Source of the DNA: an uncultured Oscillospiraceae bacterium
Lineage (GTDB): Bacteria; Bacillota; Clostridia; Oscillospirales; Oscillospiraceae
Length of the DNA: 38,924 bases
Assembly (NCBI GenBank): GCA_944387625.1
Contig: CALXFQ010000012.1
Location: 1 to 38,924, forward strand
Reading direction: 5' to 3'
The translations under genes were made by a program, and so were the position numbers. This document shows, piece by piece, positions 15,469 to 24,624 of this stretch. The first letter of the stretch is position 1; each line of letters starts with the position of its first letter. The notes beneath the pieces are model-generated. The model had not been told where the DNA came from. It made no database searches and worked only from the letters and a program-made list of their open reading frames with translations.

Positions 15469-16056
15469 TTATCCTGCCCCGAACCGGGACCAGAGCCAGA
15501 TGCTGATCTGCCCCGGGATCCCCAGCAGAAGCACCTGCCAGGCCCGGATGCCCAGGGCGTCCAATGTCAGCACCACACAGATCAAGGCCGACCAGGTCAG
15601 CAAGGACACGATCAGATAGTTCCGCCGCTTCCTGCCCCAGATCGAGTTGAACACCAGCCACACGATCATGGACACCGGCACGGCATAGAAAAAGGCAAGA
15701 TAGTGGAAGCGGCAGTCCGGGAGGACCACATCCACCACCACATAGGCCAGGGTGGCTACGAACCACACCAGCAGCACGCTCAAGGTGGTGATCACCCGGT
15801 GGTCCCGGTCCTTGTCCCGAGCCGGGCGCTCCGGGACCTTCTCGTGATCTTCCCGGATCAGGTAGTCCAGCGGCACGCCGAACAGCTCGGCGATGGCCGC
15901 CAGCACCGTCACATCCGGCACCGACTCCCCCCGCTCCCATTTGGAGATCGCTTTATCCGAATAATTCAGCCGCTGGGCCAGGTCGCTTTGGGTCATCCTG
16001 GCTTTTTGCCGCAGCTGGATGATGTTTTTCGCGATGATGGGCTTGATGTCTTCCAC
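15469..16056 (-). CDS. XRE-family regulator with four membrane segments
   Basis: 195 residues. An N-terminal helix-turn-helix of Cro/XRE type (about 9-63: NIIQLRQKARMTQSDLAQRL, SDKAISKWERGESVPDVTVL) is followed by a charged linker and four hydrophobic segments in the C-terminal half (LLVWFVATLAYVVVDVVL, FFYAVPVSMIVWLVF, YLIVSLLTWSALICVVLTL, VLLLGIPGQISIWLW). This membrane-tethered architecture is common in Firmicutes; targets are unknown. I chose GTG 16056 because AAGGGGG precedes it at good spacing. The nearby ATG is out of frame. It ends seven bases from the convergent pyruvyl transferase-like gene. Confidence 0.8.
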   Translation of the reverse strand: MEDIKPIIAKNIIQLRQKARMTQSDLAQRLNYSDKAISKWERGESVPDVTVLAAIAELFGVPLDYLIREDHEKVPERPARDKDRDHRVITTLSVLLVWFVATLAYVVVDVVLPDCRFHYLAFFYAVPVSMIVWLVFNSIWGRKRRNYLIVSLLTWSALICVVLTLDALGIRAWQVLLLGIPGQISIWLWSRFGAG

Positions 16057-16114
16057 CGCGCATCCCCCTTGTGCTTTTGATATACCATACCACATCCCCG
16101 GGAAAAATTCAAGT

Positions 16115-17701
16115 TCACATCAGCGGCGCCGCCAGCTTCATCACATAGCCCAGGAGCTTGGTGCGCCAGCTCAGGCGGCGGACGGTGTCATCCGTCACGG
16201 TCCGGCACTTGGTCAGGGTGTCCTGGAGATCCTTCTCGATATCCGGGATGCAGGCCACATCATACAGATAGGCGGCGCACTCGAAATGGTGGTAAAGGCT
16301 TCGGTAGTCCAGGTTGATCGTGCCTACCACCGCCTCCCGGTCGTCCACCACGAAGACCTTGGCGTGGACGAAGCCGGGGACATACTCGAAGATCTTCACC
16401 CCCGCGTCCAGGAGCCGCCGGTAGTGGCTCTTGGCCATGGCGTAGGGGATCTTTTTGTCCGGGATCCCAGGCAGCATCAGCGCCACCTCCACCCCCCGGC
16501 GGGCGGCGTAGCACAGGGCGTTCTCCATCTCCGCGTCCAAGATCAGGTAGGGGGTCATGATGTGGACATACCGCCTGGCCCGGGCCAGCAGGTCGATGTA
16601 GACCTGACGGCCCACCATCTCCTGGTCCAGAGGATCGTCCCCGTAGGGCATGACGAAGCCCTGCCCCGCAACTTCTGCCGGCGGCGTGTCCGGCAGCCGG
16701 GAGGGCTGGCGCTCAGACAGGTCCCACAGCTGCAGGAACATCAGGGCGAAGCTCCTGGCGGCCTGGCCCCGGATCATCACCGCCGTGTCCTTCCAGTGGC
16801 CGTGCTTGGGGTAGGCGTTGATATACTCGTCGGCCAGGTTGATCCCGCCGGTGAAGGCGGTGTGGCCGTCGATCACCAGGATCTTCCGATGGTCCCGGTA
16901 GTTGTAGTGGGTGGATACCAGCGGCGTCACCGGGGAGAAAGCCTTGCATCGGATGCCCAGCTGTGCCAGCTTTTTCGGATAGCTGTGGGGCAGGAGCTGG
17001 AACTCGCAGGTGCCGTCGTACATCAGCCGCACGTCCACCCCCTGGGCGGCCTTCCGGGCCAGGATCTGCAGGGTCTTGCCCCACATCCGGCCCTCCTCCA
17101 CGATGAAGTATTCCAGGTAGATATACCGCTGGGCCTTCTCCAGCTCCTCCAGCATGGCCCGGAACTTGTCCTCCCCCAGCGGGAAATAGGTCACGTCGCA
17201 TCGGTCGAACACCGGGTAGCAGCCGTTGCCCGCCACATACCGGGCCAGTCCCGCCGCGCCGGGGTCCGCCTGCTCCAGCTTTGCCAGGACCGCCGGATCG
17301 GGGCGCAGCTGCTCCCGGGTCCGTGCCCGGGCCTTACGCAGCTGGGCCTTCATGGTCCTTTGGCCCAGCTCGCTCTGGATGAACAGGTACAGCAGCGACC
17401 CGAACAGCGGCAGCACGAACATGATCGTGAGCCAGGTGATCTTGGCGGTAGGGTCCAGCCGGGAATTCAAAAGGTAGAGCACCATCACCACGGTGATCAG
17501 GGACGAGCCGCCGAACACATGGGGCAGATACTCGGAGAACCACAGCATAGCCACCAGCAAGATCAGCGCGTTCATCACCAGCAGCAGCGTCACCAGCGCG
17601 GTCCGGCCGAAGATCCCGTGGAAGAGCCGGCGGAACATGGTCTTCTTCCCTTTCAGCAGCCGCAGGCCGTCGTCGTCGGGGATCGGGTCATTCCTTTTCA
17701 T
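16115..17701 (-). CDS. cls: Cardiolipin synthase (phospholipase D family)
   Basis: 528 residues. Two or three N-terminal membrane segments (about 32-55, 67-82, 90-112) precede two HKD phospholipase D motifs: DHRKILVIDGHTAFTGGINL and HAKVFVVDDREAVVGTINLD. The enzyme condenses two phosphatidylglycerol molecules to cardiolipin and glycerol at the membrane. Length is normal. Its ATG at 17701 overlaps the end of the upstream exporter-family gene by 14 bases, so the two form a translationally coupled pair. Confidence 0.93.
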   Translation of the reverse strand: MKRNDPIPDDDGLRLLKGKKTMFRRLFHGIFGRTALVTLLLVMNALILLVAMLWFSEYLPHVFGGSSLITVVMVLYLLNSRLDPTAKITWLTIMFVLPLFGSLLYLFIQSELGQRTMKAQLRKARARTREQLRPDPAVLAKLEQADPGAAGLARYVAGNGCYPVFDRCDVTYFPLGEDKFRAMLEELEKAQRYIYLEYFIVEEGRMWGKTLQILARKAAQGVDVRLMYDGTCEFQLLPHSYPKKLAQLGIRCKAFSPVTPLVSTHYNYRDHRKILVIDGHTAFTGGINLADEYINAYPKHGHWKDTAVMIRGQAARSFALMFLQLWDLSERQPSRLPDTPPAEVAGQGFVMPYGDDPLDQEMVGRQVYIDLLARARRYVHIMTPYLILDAEMENALCYAARRGVEVALMLPGIPDKKIPYAMAKSHYRRLLDAGVKIFEYVPGFVHAKVFVVDDREAVVGTINLDYRSLYHHFECAAYLYDVACIPDIEKDLQDTLTKCRTVTDDTVRRLSWRTKLLGYVMKLAAPLM

Positions 17702-18602
17702 TCTCCAGCACCTCCATCAGGGTCTGCCGCAGTTTCAAGATCTGGCGGACATGGTAGTTGGTCACGATGTCCCGCTCCCGGGGGTCTTCCAAAGGCCGTT
17801 CATCCCGGATCTTGGCCCCTGCCTCCTCCAACGATCGGCGGTTCTCCGGGTCCAGCCGGCCCGGGCCTTCCATATGGCTGAGGATCTCCATCCGGGCCAC
17901 CAGTTCCCGGGCCTTCTGCTCGCACAGCCGGAACCGCTCCAGCTGCCGGCGCTGCCGCCGCAGCCGCAGGATCAGCCGCTGGTCCGAGAAGATCTTCAGC
18001 TGCCGCTCCAATTGGCGGATGGTCCCGGACATCCGATCCGCCCGGGGCAGGATCTCGTCCCCATCGAACATCTCCTCCAGGAAAACGATCACCTCTTTGT
18101 CCAGGCTTTGCAGGCTGCCTCGGATCTGCCGGCTGTTGTCATAGGGCATGACCAGGGTGTTGATCGTCATGCCCACCCCCAGGCCGATCGCCGTGTCCCA
18201 GACCCGGCCCAGGGCGTAGGCCAGGGGCTGGATGTCCGGGGTGGTCACGATCGTCACCACCACCAGGCAGGGCAGGCTGGGCGAGAAGCGGATGTGCAGG
18301 GCGTTGTACCCGGCGATCACCAGCACGATCCCCAGCCCCACCCCGATCAGGTGGTGGACCGGCAGCGCCCGCAGCGCCACCCCCATCAGCGCCCCGAACA
18401 GCACCCCCACGATCTGGGTCATGGAGGAGGCCACCGATTCGGTGAAGGTGGGCTGGACCGCCGCCATGGCCCCCAGCATGGCAAACACCATCCGGGAGGT
18501 GGTGGCGCCGTAAAGCTCCACCACCGCCAGAGAAACGATCACCGCCAGGGCGGTCTTCCAGGTCCGCGGCCCTACATAGAGCCGGGAAGGCCGATGGATC
18601 AT
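17688..18602 (-). CDS. Aromatic acid exporter family membrane protein (FUSC-like)
   Basis: 304 residues. Five or six membrane segments in the first 165 residues (TWKTALAVIVSLAVVELYGA, MVFAMLGAMAAVQPTFTESV, IVGVLFGALMGVAL and so on) followed by a long, charged helical C-terminal domain. This is the ArAE_1/FUSC organisation. Transport of aromatic acids is known for distant relatives only; here the substrate is open. I start at ATG 18602 (MIHRPSRLYV), which has GAAAGGAG, rather than at the ATG 18 bases earlier that overlaps that ribosome site. It is coupled to cls. Confidence 0.8.
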   Translation of the reverse strand: MIHRPSRLYVGPRTWKTALAVIVSLAVVELYGATTSRMVFAMLGAMAAVQPTFTESVASSMTQIVGVLFGALMGVALRALPVHHLIGVGLGIVLVIAGYNALHIRFSPSLPCLVVVTIVTTPDIQPLAYALGRVWDTAIGLGVGMTINTLVMPYDNSRQIRGSLQSLDKEVIVFLEEMFDGDEILPRADRMSGTIRQLERQLKIFSDQRLILRLRRQRRQLERFRLCEQKARELVARMEILSHMEGPGRLDPENRRSLEEAGAKIRDERPLEDPRERDIVTNYHVRQILKLRQTLMEVLENEKE

Positions 18603-18717
18603 CGTCAGGCTCCTTTCCATGTCACGCTGTCACTATCATTTATAATATACTATCATACATCCGGCCGCCGGTCAAACCGCCCCATAAAAAAAGGACCGTC
18701 CCCCCGACAAAAAACTA

Positions 18718-18746
18718 TTGAAATTTCCCGCCGATCGTGTTATGAT
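18718..18746 (+). promoter_or_regulatory. Promoter of tRNA-Gly
   Basis: TTGAAA (18718-18723) and TATGAT (18741-18746) with a 17-base spacer, ten bases before the mature tRNA 5' end. Confidence 0.8.
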
Positions 18747-18756
18747 ACATCCGTTC

Positions 18757-18830
18757 GCAGGGTTAGTTCATCGGTAGAACGGTCGCTTCCCAAGCCACAG
18801 AGGCGGGTTCGATTCCCGTACCCTGCTCCA
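18757..18830 (+). tRNA. tRNA-Gly (anticodon CCC)
   Basis: A complete cloverleaf: 7-bp acceptor stem (GCAGGGT/ACCCTGC), 4-bp D stem (GTTC/GAAC), anticodon loop TTCCCAA giving CCC, T arm with TTCGATT, and an encoded CCA end at 18828-18830. The anticodon stem GTCGC/GCCAC has a C-C mismatch in the middle, which is unusual for this tRNA. It reads GGG codons. It has its own promoter and terminator. Confidence 0.93.
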
Positions 18831-18833
18831 ACT

Positions 18834-18867
18834 GCCCGGCAAGGCTCCGCCTTGCCGGGCCTTTTCT
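18834..18867 (+). terminator. Rho-independent terminator of tRNA-Gly
   Basis: A 12-bp perfect stem (GCCCGGCAAGGC) with a TCC loop followed by CTTTTCT, four bases after the CCA end. Confidence 0.9.
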
Positions 18868-18915
18868 ATCCACTTTCCACGAAAACCTTCCCAAAACTTC
18901 GTGAAGTATCGCAGG

Positions 18916-18944
18916 TTGACGAACCGGCTGGGATAGGTTATGCT
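18916..18944 (+). promoter_or_regulatory. Promoter of galT
   Basis: TTGACG (18916-18921), 17-base spacer, TATGCT (18939-18944). The start codon is 37 bases downstream. Confidence 0.8.
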
Positions 18945-18980
18945 AAAAGGTAGAAATCGCACCAACAGGAGGTACATATC

Positions 18981-20471
18981 ATGATCTCGAAGGAAATCGC
19001 CGCCCTGGTGGGCTACGCCCGGGAAAAGGGCCTGATCGATCCGGCGGATACCACTTGGGCCGTCAATTCCCTGCTGGCCGCCCTGAAGCTGGACAGCTAC
19101 GATCCCCAGCCGATCCCGGAGGGGGACATCGACCTGCCCGGGGTGCTGAAGGCCCTGCTGGACGACGCCGCCGCCCGGGGCGTGCTGGAAAACGATTCCG
19201 TGGTGTACCGGGACCTGCTGGACACCGAGCTGATGGGCCGGCTCACCCCCCGCCCCTCTCAGGTGGCGGAGAAGTTCTGGAGCCTGTACGCCGGCGATCC
19301 CAAGGCCGCCACGGACTGGTTCTACCGCTTCAGCCAGGATACCAACTACATCCGCCGGGACCGGATCGCCAAGGACATCCAGTGGAAGGCCCAGACCGAG
19401 TACGGCACCCTGGACATCACCATCAACCTGTCTAAGCCGGAGAAGGACCCCAAGGCCATCGCCGCCGCCCGGAATATGCCTGCCGCCGGTTATCCCAAGT
19501 GCCTGCTGTGCTACGAGAACGAGGGCTACGCCGGCCGGGTGAACCACCCCGCCCGGCAGAACCACCGGCCGATCCCCCTGCAGATCTGCGGGGCGGACTG
19601 GGCGCTGCAGTACTCCCCCTACGTTTACTATAATGAGCACTGCATCCTGTTCAACCGCGCTCACATCCCCATGAAGATCCATAAGGAGTGCTTCGATAAG
19701 CTCCTGTCCTTCGTGGAGCAGTTCCCCCACTACTTCATCGGCTCCAACGCGGACCTGCCGATCGTAGGCGGCTCGATCCTGGCCCATGAGCATTTCCAGG
19801 GCGGCTGCTACACCTTCGCCATGGCCACCGCCCCAGTGGAGCGGAACTTTACCTTCCCGGGCTTCGAGGATGTCCAGGCAGGCATCGTCAAGTGGCCCAT
19901 GTCCGTGATCCGGCTCACCTGTGCCGACCCGGCCCGGCTCTCCGCCCTTGCCGACCGGATCTTGGGGTCCTGGCGGAGCTATACCGACCAGGCATCCTTC
20001 ATCTTCGCCTACACCGGCGATGAGCCGCACAATACCATCACCCCCATCGCCCGGCGGTGCGGCACCGACTTCCAGCTGGACCTGGTGCTGCGCAACAACA
20101 TCACCACCGAGGAGTATCCCCTGGGCGTGTACCACCCCCATCAGGAGCTGCACCACATCAAGAAGGAGAACATCGGCCTGATAGAGGTCATGGGCCTGGC
20201 GGTGCTCCCCGCCCGGCTGAAAGACGAGCTGGCCCGGCTGGCGGAGCTCCTGGTCACCGGCGGGGACGTGGACGCCGACCCCGACCTTTCCAAGCACGGC
20301 CCCTGGGTGGCGGAGCTGAAACAGCGCTATACCTTCACCGCTGAAAACGTTCAGCAGATCTTACAACAGGAAGTGGGCAAAGTCTTCTCCCAGGTACTGG
20401 AACACGCAGGCGTATACAAGCGCACCCCGGAAGGCCAGGCCGCCTTCCTGCGGTTCCTGGAGCAGGTGTGA
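18981..20471 (+). CDS. galT: UDP-glucose--hexose-1-phosphate uridylyltransferase (class II GalT)
   Basis: 496 residues, the length of the long Firmicutes-type GalT. It exchanges galactose-1-phosphate and UDP-glucose to UDP-galactose and glucose-1-phosphate in the Leloir pathway. Family text: DTNYIRRDRIAKDIQWK, YPKCLLCYENEGYAGRVNHP, YNEHCILFNRAHIPMKIH, and LAHEHFQGGCYTF, where the His-x-His region supplies the uridylylated His. AACAGGAGGT precedes ATG 18981. It is monocistronic (own promoter, strong terminator), upstream of the galactose transporter. galK and galE are not in the window. Confidence 0.96.
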   Translation: MISKEIAALVGYAREKGLIDPADTTWAVNSLLAALKLDSYDPQPIPEGDIDLPGVLKALLDDAAARGVLENDSVVYRDLLDTELMGRLTPRPSQVAEKFWSLYAGDPKAATDWFYRFSQDTNYIRRDRIAKDIQWKAQTEYGTLDITINLSKPEKDPKAIAAARNMPAAGYPKCLLCYENEGYAGRVNHPARQNHRPIPLQICGADWALQYSPYVYYNEHCILFNRAHIPMKIHKECFDKLLSFVEQFPHYFIGSNADLPIVGGSILAHEHFQGGCYTFAMATAPVERNFTFPGFEDVQAGIVKWPMSVIRLTCADPARLSALADRILGSWRSYTDQASFIFAYTGDEPHNTITPIARRCGTDFQLDLVLRNNITTEEYPLGVYHPHQELHHIKKENIGLIEVMGLAVLPARLKDELARLAELLVTGGDVDADPDLSKHGPWVAELKQRYTFTAENVQQILQQEVGKVFSQVLEHAGVYKRTPEGQAAFLRFLEQV

Positions 20472-20495
20472 CCCCCTCCCCTTCGTTCCCCTCCC

Positions 20496-20528
20496 ATAGC
20501 AGCCGTAGAAATACGGCTGCTATTTTTG
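20496..20528 (+). terminator. Rho-independent terminator of galT
   Basis: Stem ATAGCAGCCGTA with its exact complement, GAAA loop, then TTTTTG; begins 25 bases after the galT stop. Confidence 0.92.
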
Positions 20529-20593
20529 TGCACTTTGCCGAAAAGTGATCACAATTGGTGGACTGGCGTCCGTGAGCGGGCGATTTTTTGAAA

Positions 20594-20608
20594 ATGAAAC
20601 GTTTCCAC
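20594..20608 (+). promoter_or_regulatory. cre/LacI-type operator upstream of mglB
   Basis: The perfect 10-base palindrome GAAAC-GTTTC (20596-20605) within ATGAAACGTTTCCA resembles CcpA cre sites and LacI/GalR-family operators. It lies about 35 bases upstream of the -35 box of the mgl promoter. No LacI-type gene is nearby, so CcpA or a distant GalR-like protein is the likely reader. Confidence 0.5.
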
Positions 20609-20639
20609 ATAAAAATTCATGAAATCAAAAAAAATCCTG

Positions 20640-20668
20640 TTGACTTTTGGCCGGTGTTTTGGTATGCT
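20640..20668 (+). promoter_or_regulatory. Promoter of the mgl operon
   Basis: TTGACT (20640-20645), 17-base spacer, TATGCT (20663-20668), giving a leader of about 80 bases before mglB. Confidence 0.82.
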
Positions 20669-20753
20669 GTTTGTGAAAAAGTTACCAGTCCGTCTGCAAG
20701 TGTACATATCGGGCTGGGCATTTTCAACAAATTTTTTAGGAGGAAAAACAAGT

Positions 20754-21848
20754 ATGAAAAAGCTCTTTGCTGTGCTGCTGGCTCTGGCTATGGTGCTGGG
20801 CATGGCCGCCTGCGCCGGTGGTGGCGACGACGTCACCAACGTTTCCGTGTTCTGGTATGATGAGTCCGACGTGTATCTCGGCTCCGTCCGTGCCGCTCTG
20901 AACGCTGAGCTGGACAAGCTGGAGAACGTGGAGTACGACAACCAGTTCGCCGCCAACAACCAGACCACGCAGCTCGACCAGATCACCACCGCCATCGCCA
21001 ACGGCGCTGACATCCTGGTGGTCAACGTGGTCACCTCCGGCGCCGTGGACATTGCCCAGCAGGTCCTGGACAAGGCCGGCGATATCCCCGTGATCTTCTT
21101 CAACCGTGCCATCGGCGCTGACGACTCCGAGGTCAGCTTCCTGAAGGACAACGAGAACGTCTGCTTCATCGGCACCGACGCTCCCGAGGCCGGCCACATC
21201 CAGGGCAAGATGATCGGTGAGTACCTGGTCGCCAACTTCGACACCGTGGACCTCAACGGCGACGGTAAGATCTCCTACGCCATGATGAAGGGCCAGGAGG
21301 GCAACGTGGAAGCCGAGTACCGCACCCAGTACGGTGTGGAAGATGCCAACGCGGTCCTGACCGAGGCTGGCAAGTCCGAGCTGGTCTACTTCGACGCCAG
21401 CAACACCGATAAGTATCAGGTCGACCCCGACGGCGCTTGGTCCTCCAAGGCCGGTAAGGAGTACATGGACACCAACCTGGTCTCCTACAACGAAGCCAAC
21501 GACAACATGATCGAGCTGGTCATCTGCAACAACGACGGCATGGCCGAAGGCGTTGTGGCCGCTCTGCAGGAGAAGGGCTACAACAAGGAAGGCGGCCACC
21601 ACATCCCCGTGTTCGGCGTGGACGCTACCGATAACGCCAAGGCCCTGATCGCTGCAGGCGCCATGACCGGCACCGTGAAGCAGGACGCTGAAGGCATGGC
21701 CTCCGCCATTGCCGGCACCGTGAACGCCATCATCGGTGGCTCCTCCTGCACCGCCGCTCCCGCCACCCTGAAGGACGATCGGTTCACCATCGACTCCACC
21801 AACTCCAACAAGCTGTACGTTGCTTACGCTGCCTACACCGGCGAATAA
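20754..21848 (+). CDS. mglB: Galactose/glucose-binding lipoprotein of the Mgl ABC transporter
   Basis: 364 residues. A lipoprotein signal peptide ends in LGMAAC (lipid-modified C20). The mature protein is a periplasmic-binding-protein type 1 fold close to E. coli MglB. It includes the EF-hand-like calcium loop DLNGDGKISY (about 166-175) followed by MMKGQEGNVEAEYRTQYG, and VICNNDGMAEGVVAALQ and VFGVDATDNAKALI in the second lobe. It captures galactose or glucose outside the membrane for MglAC. ATG 20754 has TTTAGGAGGAAAA. It is first in mglBAC, with a hairpin after it that may raise its message level over the membrane genes. Confidence 0.95.
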   Translation: MKKLFAVLLALAMVLGMAACAGGGDDVTNVSVFWYDESDVYLGSVRAALNAELDKLENVEYDNQFAANNQTTQLDQITTAIANGADILVVNVVTSGAVDIAQQVLDKAGDIPVIFFNRAIGADDSEVSFLKDNENVCFIGTDAPEAGHIQGKMIGEYLVANFDTVDLNGDGKISYAMMKGQEGNVEAEYRTQYGVEDANAVLTEAGKSELVYFDASNTDKYQVDPDGAWSSKAGKEYMDTNLVSYNEANDNMIELVICNNDGMAEGVVAALQEKGYNKEGGHHIPVFGVDATDNAKALIAAGAMTGTVKQDAEGMASAIAGTVNAIIGGSSCTAAPATLKDDRFTIDSTNSNKLYVAYAAYTGE

Positions 21849-21870
21849 GTTTCTGAAATAGCATCGATCC

Positions 21871-21900
21871 GGGCAGCTGTCGTTCCGGCGGCAGCTGCCC
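21871..21900 (+). terminator. Intercistronic hairpin mglB-mglA
   Basis: GGGCAGCTG and CAGCTGCCC flank a 12-base centre, followed by CTCCTTAATT. It probably acts as a partial terminator or 3' stabiliser, giving excess binding protein. The 172-base mglB-mglA gap contains no gene. Confidence 0.55.
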
Positions 21901-22020
21901 CTCCTTAATTGGATCTCCGATGGGAGCGGACAGGGGCCGATCGGGCCTGTATGGGCCCTTGTCCCTTCCTATCGGCGAAAGCCGGGAAGCGCATTCTAAA
22001 TAAGCAAGGGAGGAACGCTT

Positions 22021-23520
22021 ATGCAGCAGGATATTCTGCTGAAAATGGTGGACATTTCCAAGACCTTCCCAGGTGTCAAGGCCCTGGACGGGGTCCATCT
22101 GGACGTTCAAAAGGGCACGGTCCATGCCCTGATGGGCGAAAACGGTGCGGGGAAGTCCACCCTGATGAAATGCCTTTTCGGCATTTACAGTAAGGACGAG
22201 GGCCACATCTACTTAGAAGGCCGGGAGGTCAACTTCAAAAGCTCCAAGGAAGCCCTGGAAAACGGCGTGGCCATGGTGCACCAGGAGCTGAACCAGGCCC
22301 TCAAGCGCAACGTCATGGACAACATTTGGCTGGGCCGGTACCCCACCATCGCCGGCATCGCGGTGGATGAGAAAAAGATGTACCGGGACACCATGGCGGT
22401 GTTCAAGGAGCTGGAGATCAATGTCGATCCCCATCGGCTCATGAGCACCATGCCCGTTTCCCAGCGGCAGATGGTGGAGATCGCCAAGGCCGTGTCCTAC
22501 AACTCCAAGGTGATCGTATTCGACGAACCCACCTCCTCCCTGACGGAAGAAGAAGTGGAGCACCTGTTCAAGATCATCAATATGCTCCGGGACCGGGGCG
22601 TGGGCATCATCTACATCTCCCACAAGATGGCGGAGATCAAGCGCATCTCCGACTACATCACCATCATGCGGGACGGCAAATGGATCGCCACCGAGCGCGC
22701 CGACGATCTGGAGATGAAGGACATCATCCGGCTGATGGTGGGCCGGGAGCTGACCAACCAGTTCCCCCCCAAGACCAATAAGCCCGGGGAGGTCTACCTG
22801 AAGGTAGAGGGCATCACCGGCATGTACAACCAGCTCAAGGACGTGTCCTTCGAGGCCCGCCGGGGCGAGGTGCTGGGTCTGGCCGGTCTGGACAGCTCCG
22901 GCCGTACGGAAACGTTGGAGAGCATCTTCGGCGTCCGCACCCGGAAGGAAGGCAAGATCTACCTGGACGGCAAGGAGGTCCGCAACCGAAATGCCCAGGA
23001 GTCGATCAAGAACGGGTTCGCCCTGCTCACCGAGGAGCGCCGGGCCACCGGCATCTTCGCCATCCTGAACATCCGGGACAATACGGTGATCTCCAGCCTG
23101 AAGCGGCACAAGAAGTTCGGCATCTACCTGAGCGAAAAGTCCCAGCGGGAGGATACCCAGCGCTACATCGACGCCATGCACACCAAGACGCCCTCCCAGG
23201 AGACCAAGATCCGCGCCCTGTCCGGCGGCAACCAGCAGAAGGTGATCATCGGCCGGTGGCTGCTCACCGAGCCGGAGGTATTGCTGCTGGACGAGCCTAC
23301 CCGCGGTATCGACGTGGGCGCCAAATACGAGATCTATCAGCTGATCCTGGATCTGGCCAACAACGGCAAGACCGTGCTGATGGTGTCCTCGGAAATGCCC
23401 GAGCTGCTGGGCGTGTGTGACCGGATCTTGGTCATGTCCGGCGGCCGTGTGGCCGGCGAGGTAGACGCCAAGAACACCACCCAGGAAGAGATCATGACCC
23501 TGGCTGCCAAATATGTCTGA
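22021..23520 (+). CDS. mglA: Galactose ABC transporter ATP-binding protein
   Basis: 499 residues with two ABC domains in tandem, as in sugar transporters of the Mgl/Rbs/Xyl class. Domain 1 has [16 protein letters not shown] and [12 protein letters not shown]. Domain 2 has the degenerate P-loop [31 protein letters not shown] and [12 protein letters not shown]. It hydrolyses ATP to drive import through MglC. Start ATG 22021 follows AAGGGAGGAACG. The mglC start is 20 bases after its stop. Confidence 0.96.
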   Translation: MQQDILLKMVDISKTFPGVKALDGVHLDVQKGTVHALMGENGAGKSTLMKCLFGIYSKDEGHIYLEGREVNFKSSKEALENGVAMVHQELNQALKRNVMDNIWLGRYPTIAGIAVDEKKMYRDTMAVFKELEINVDPHRLMSTMPVSQRQMVEIAKAVSYNSKVIVFDEPTSSLTEEEVEHLFKIINMLRDRGVGIIYISHKMAEIKRISDYITIMRDGKWIATERADDLEMKDIIRLMVGRELTNQFPPKTNKPGEVYLKVEGITGMYNQLKDVSFEARRGEVLGLAGLDSSGRTETLESIFGVRTRKEGKIYLDGKEVRNRNAQESIKNGFALLTEERRATGIFAILNIRDNTVISSLKRHKKFGIYLSEKSQREDTQRYIDAMHTKTPSQETKIRALSGGNQQKVIIGRWLLTEPEVLLLDEPTRGIDVGAKYEIYQLILDLANNGKTVLMVSSEMPELLGVCDRILVMSGGRVAGEVDAKNTTQEEIMTLAAKYV

Positions 23521-23540
23521 TGAGGAGGAACTAAAACACT

Positions 23541-24623
23541 ATGGCCAATCCCGTGACAAAGCTCCGCAATACCGCGGAGGAATTCAAGATCAAAAGCCCC
23601 AAGGATAAGAAGCGCTTCATCGTTGACTCCATCCTGAACAACGCCCTGTACATCCTGATGCTGATCTTCGTGATCTACACCGCGATCATGAAGCCCAACT
23701 TCCTGTCCCTGGGCTCCCTGGCCAACCTGATCACCCAGGTAGCCGCCTACCTGCCCATGGCCCTGGGCATCGGCGGCTGCATCGTGCTGACCGGTACCGA
23801 CCTGTCCGCCGGCCGTGTGATGGGCTTGACCGCCGCCGTTTCCGCGGTGTTCATGCAGAAGCTGGACATCCCCAACCGGATGTTCGCCGCCATGCCCGAG
23901 CCCTCCGTGCCCTGGCTGCTGGTGACGTTGCTGGTGGTCCTGGCCATCGGCGCGCTGATCGGTCTGGTCAACGGCTTCTTCGTGGCCAAGTTCAGCCTGC
24001 ACCCCTTCATCGTCACCCTTTCCACCCAGCTGATCACCTACGGCATCATCCTGTGGTTCTTCAACCTGAACGACAACAACGGCACCCCCTTCGGCGGCCT
24101 GAGCGATGTGTATATGGATAGCGTAGGCGGCACCATGTTCCGCCTGGACAACATCGGCGTGCCGGTGTATGTGCTCTACGCCGTGATCCTCACCGCCCTC
24201 ATGTGGTTCATCTGGAACAAGACCACCTTCGGTAAGAATATGTTCGCCGTTGGCTCCAACGCGGAAGCCGCCAAGGTCTCCGGCGTCAACGTGTTCTGGA
24301 CCACCGTGCTGGTCCACACCCTGGCAGGCGCCTGCTACGGCTACGCCGGCTTCATCGAGGGCGTGCGCTCCGGCTCCGTCCAGGCCGGCACCGGCATGAA
24401 CGCCGAGTGTGACGCGATCGCGGCCTGTGTCATCGGCGGCGTCAGCTTCGTCGGTGGTACCGGTAAGATCAGCGGCATCATCCTGGGCGTGGTGATCCTG
24501 CGTCTGATCTTCGTGGCCCTGACCATGCTGGGCGTGGGCTCCTCCAGCCTGTACATCATCAAGGGCGCCATCATCCTGTGCGCCTGCGCCCTGGATATGC
24601 GGAAGTACCTGGTGAAGAAGTAA
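23541..24623 (+). CDS. mglC: Galactose ABC transporter permease
   Basis: 360 residues, polytopic, of the RbsC/MglC permease family. Typical stretches are NALYILMLIFVIYTAIMKPN, GGCIVLTGTDLSAGRVMGL, GVRSGSVQAGTGMNAECDAI and AACVIGGVSFVGGTGKISG, the cytoplasmic coupling region facing MglA. Like E. coli MglC it is somewhat longer at the N-terminus than RbsC. GATGAGGAGG precedes ATG 23541. Its stop is directly followed by the next gene, which starts two bases later. Confidence 0.95.
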   Translation: MANPVTKLRNTAEEFKIKSPKDKKRFIVDSILNNALYILMLIFVIYTAIMKPNFLSLGSLANLITQVAAYLPMALGIGGCIVLTGTDLSAGRVMGLTAAVSAVFMQKLDIPNRMFAAMPEPSVPWLLVTLLVVLAIGALIGLVNGFFVAKFSLHPFIVTLSTQLITYGIILWFFNLNDNNGTPFGGLSDVYMDSVGGTMFRLDNIGVPVYVLYAVILTALMWFIWNKTTFGKNMFAVGSNAEAAKVSGVNVFWTTVLVHTLAGACYGYAGFIEGVRSGSVQAGTGMNAECDAIAACVIGGVSFVGGTGKISGIILGVVILRLIFVALTMLGVGSSSLYIIKGAIILCACALDMRKYLVKK

Positions 24624-24624
24624 T

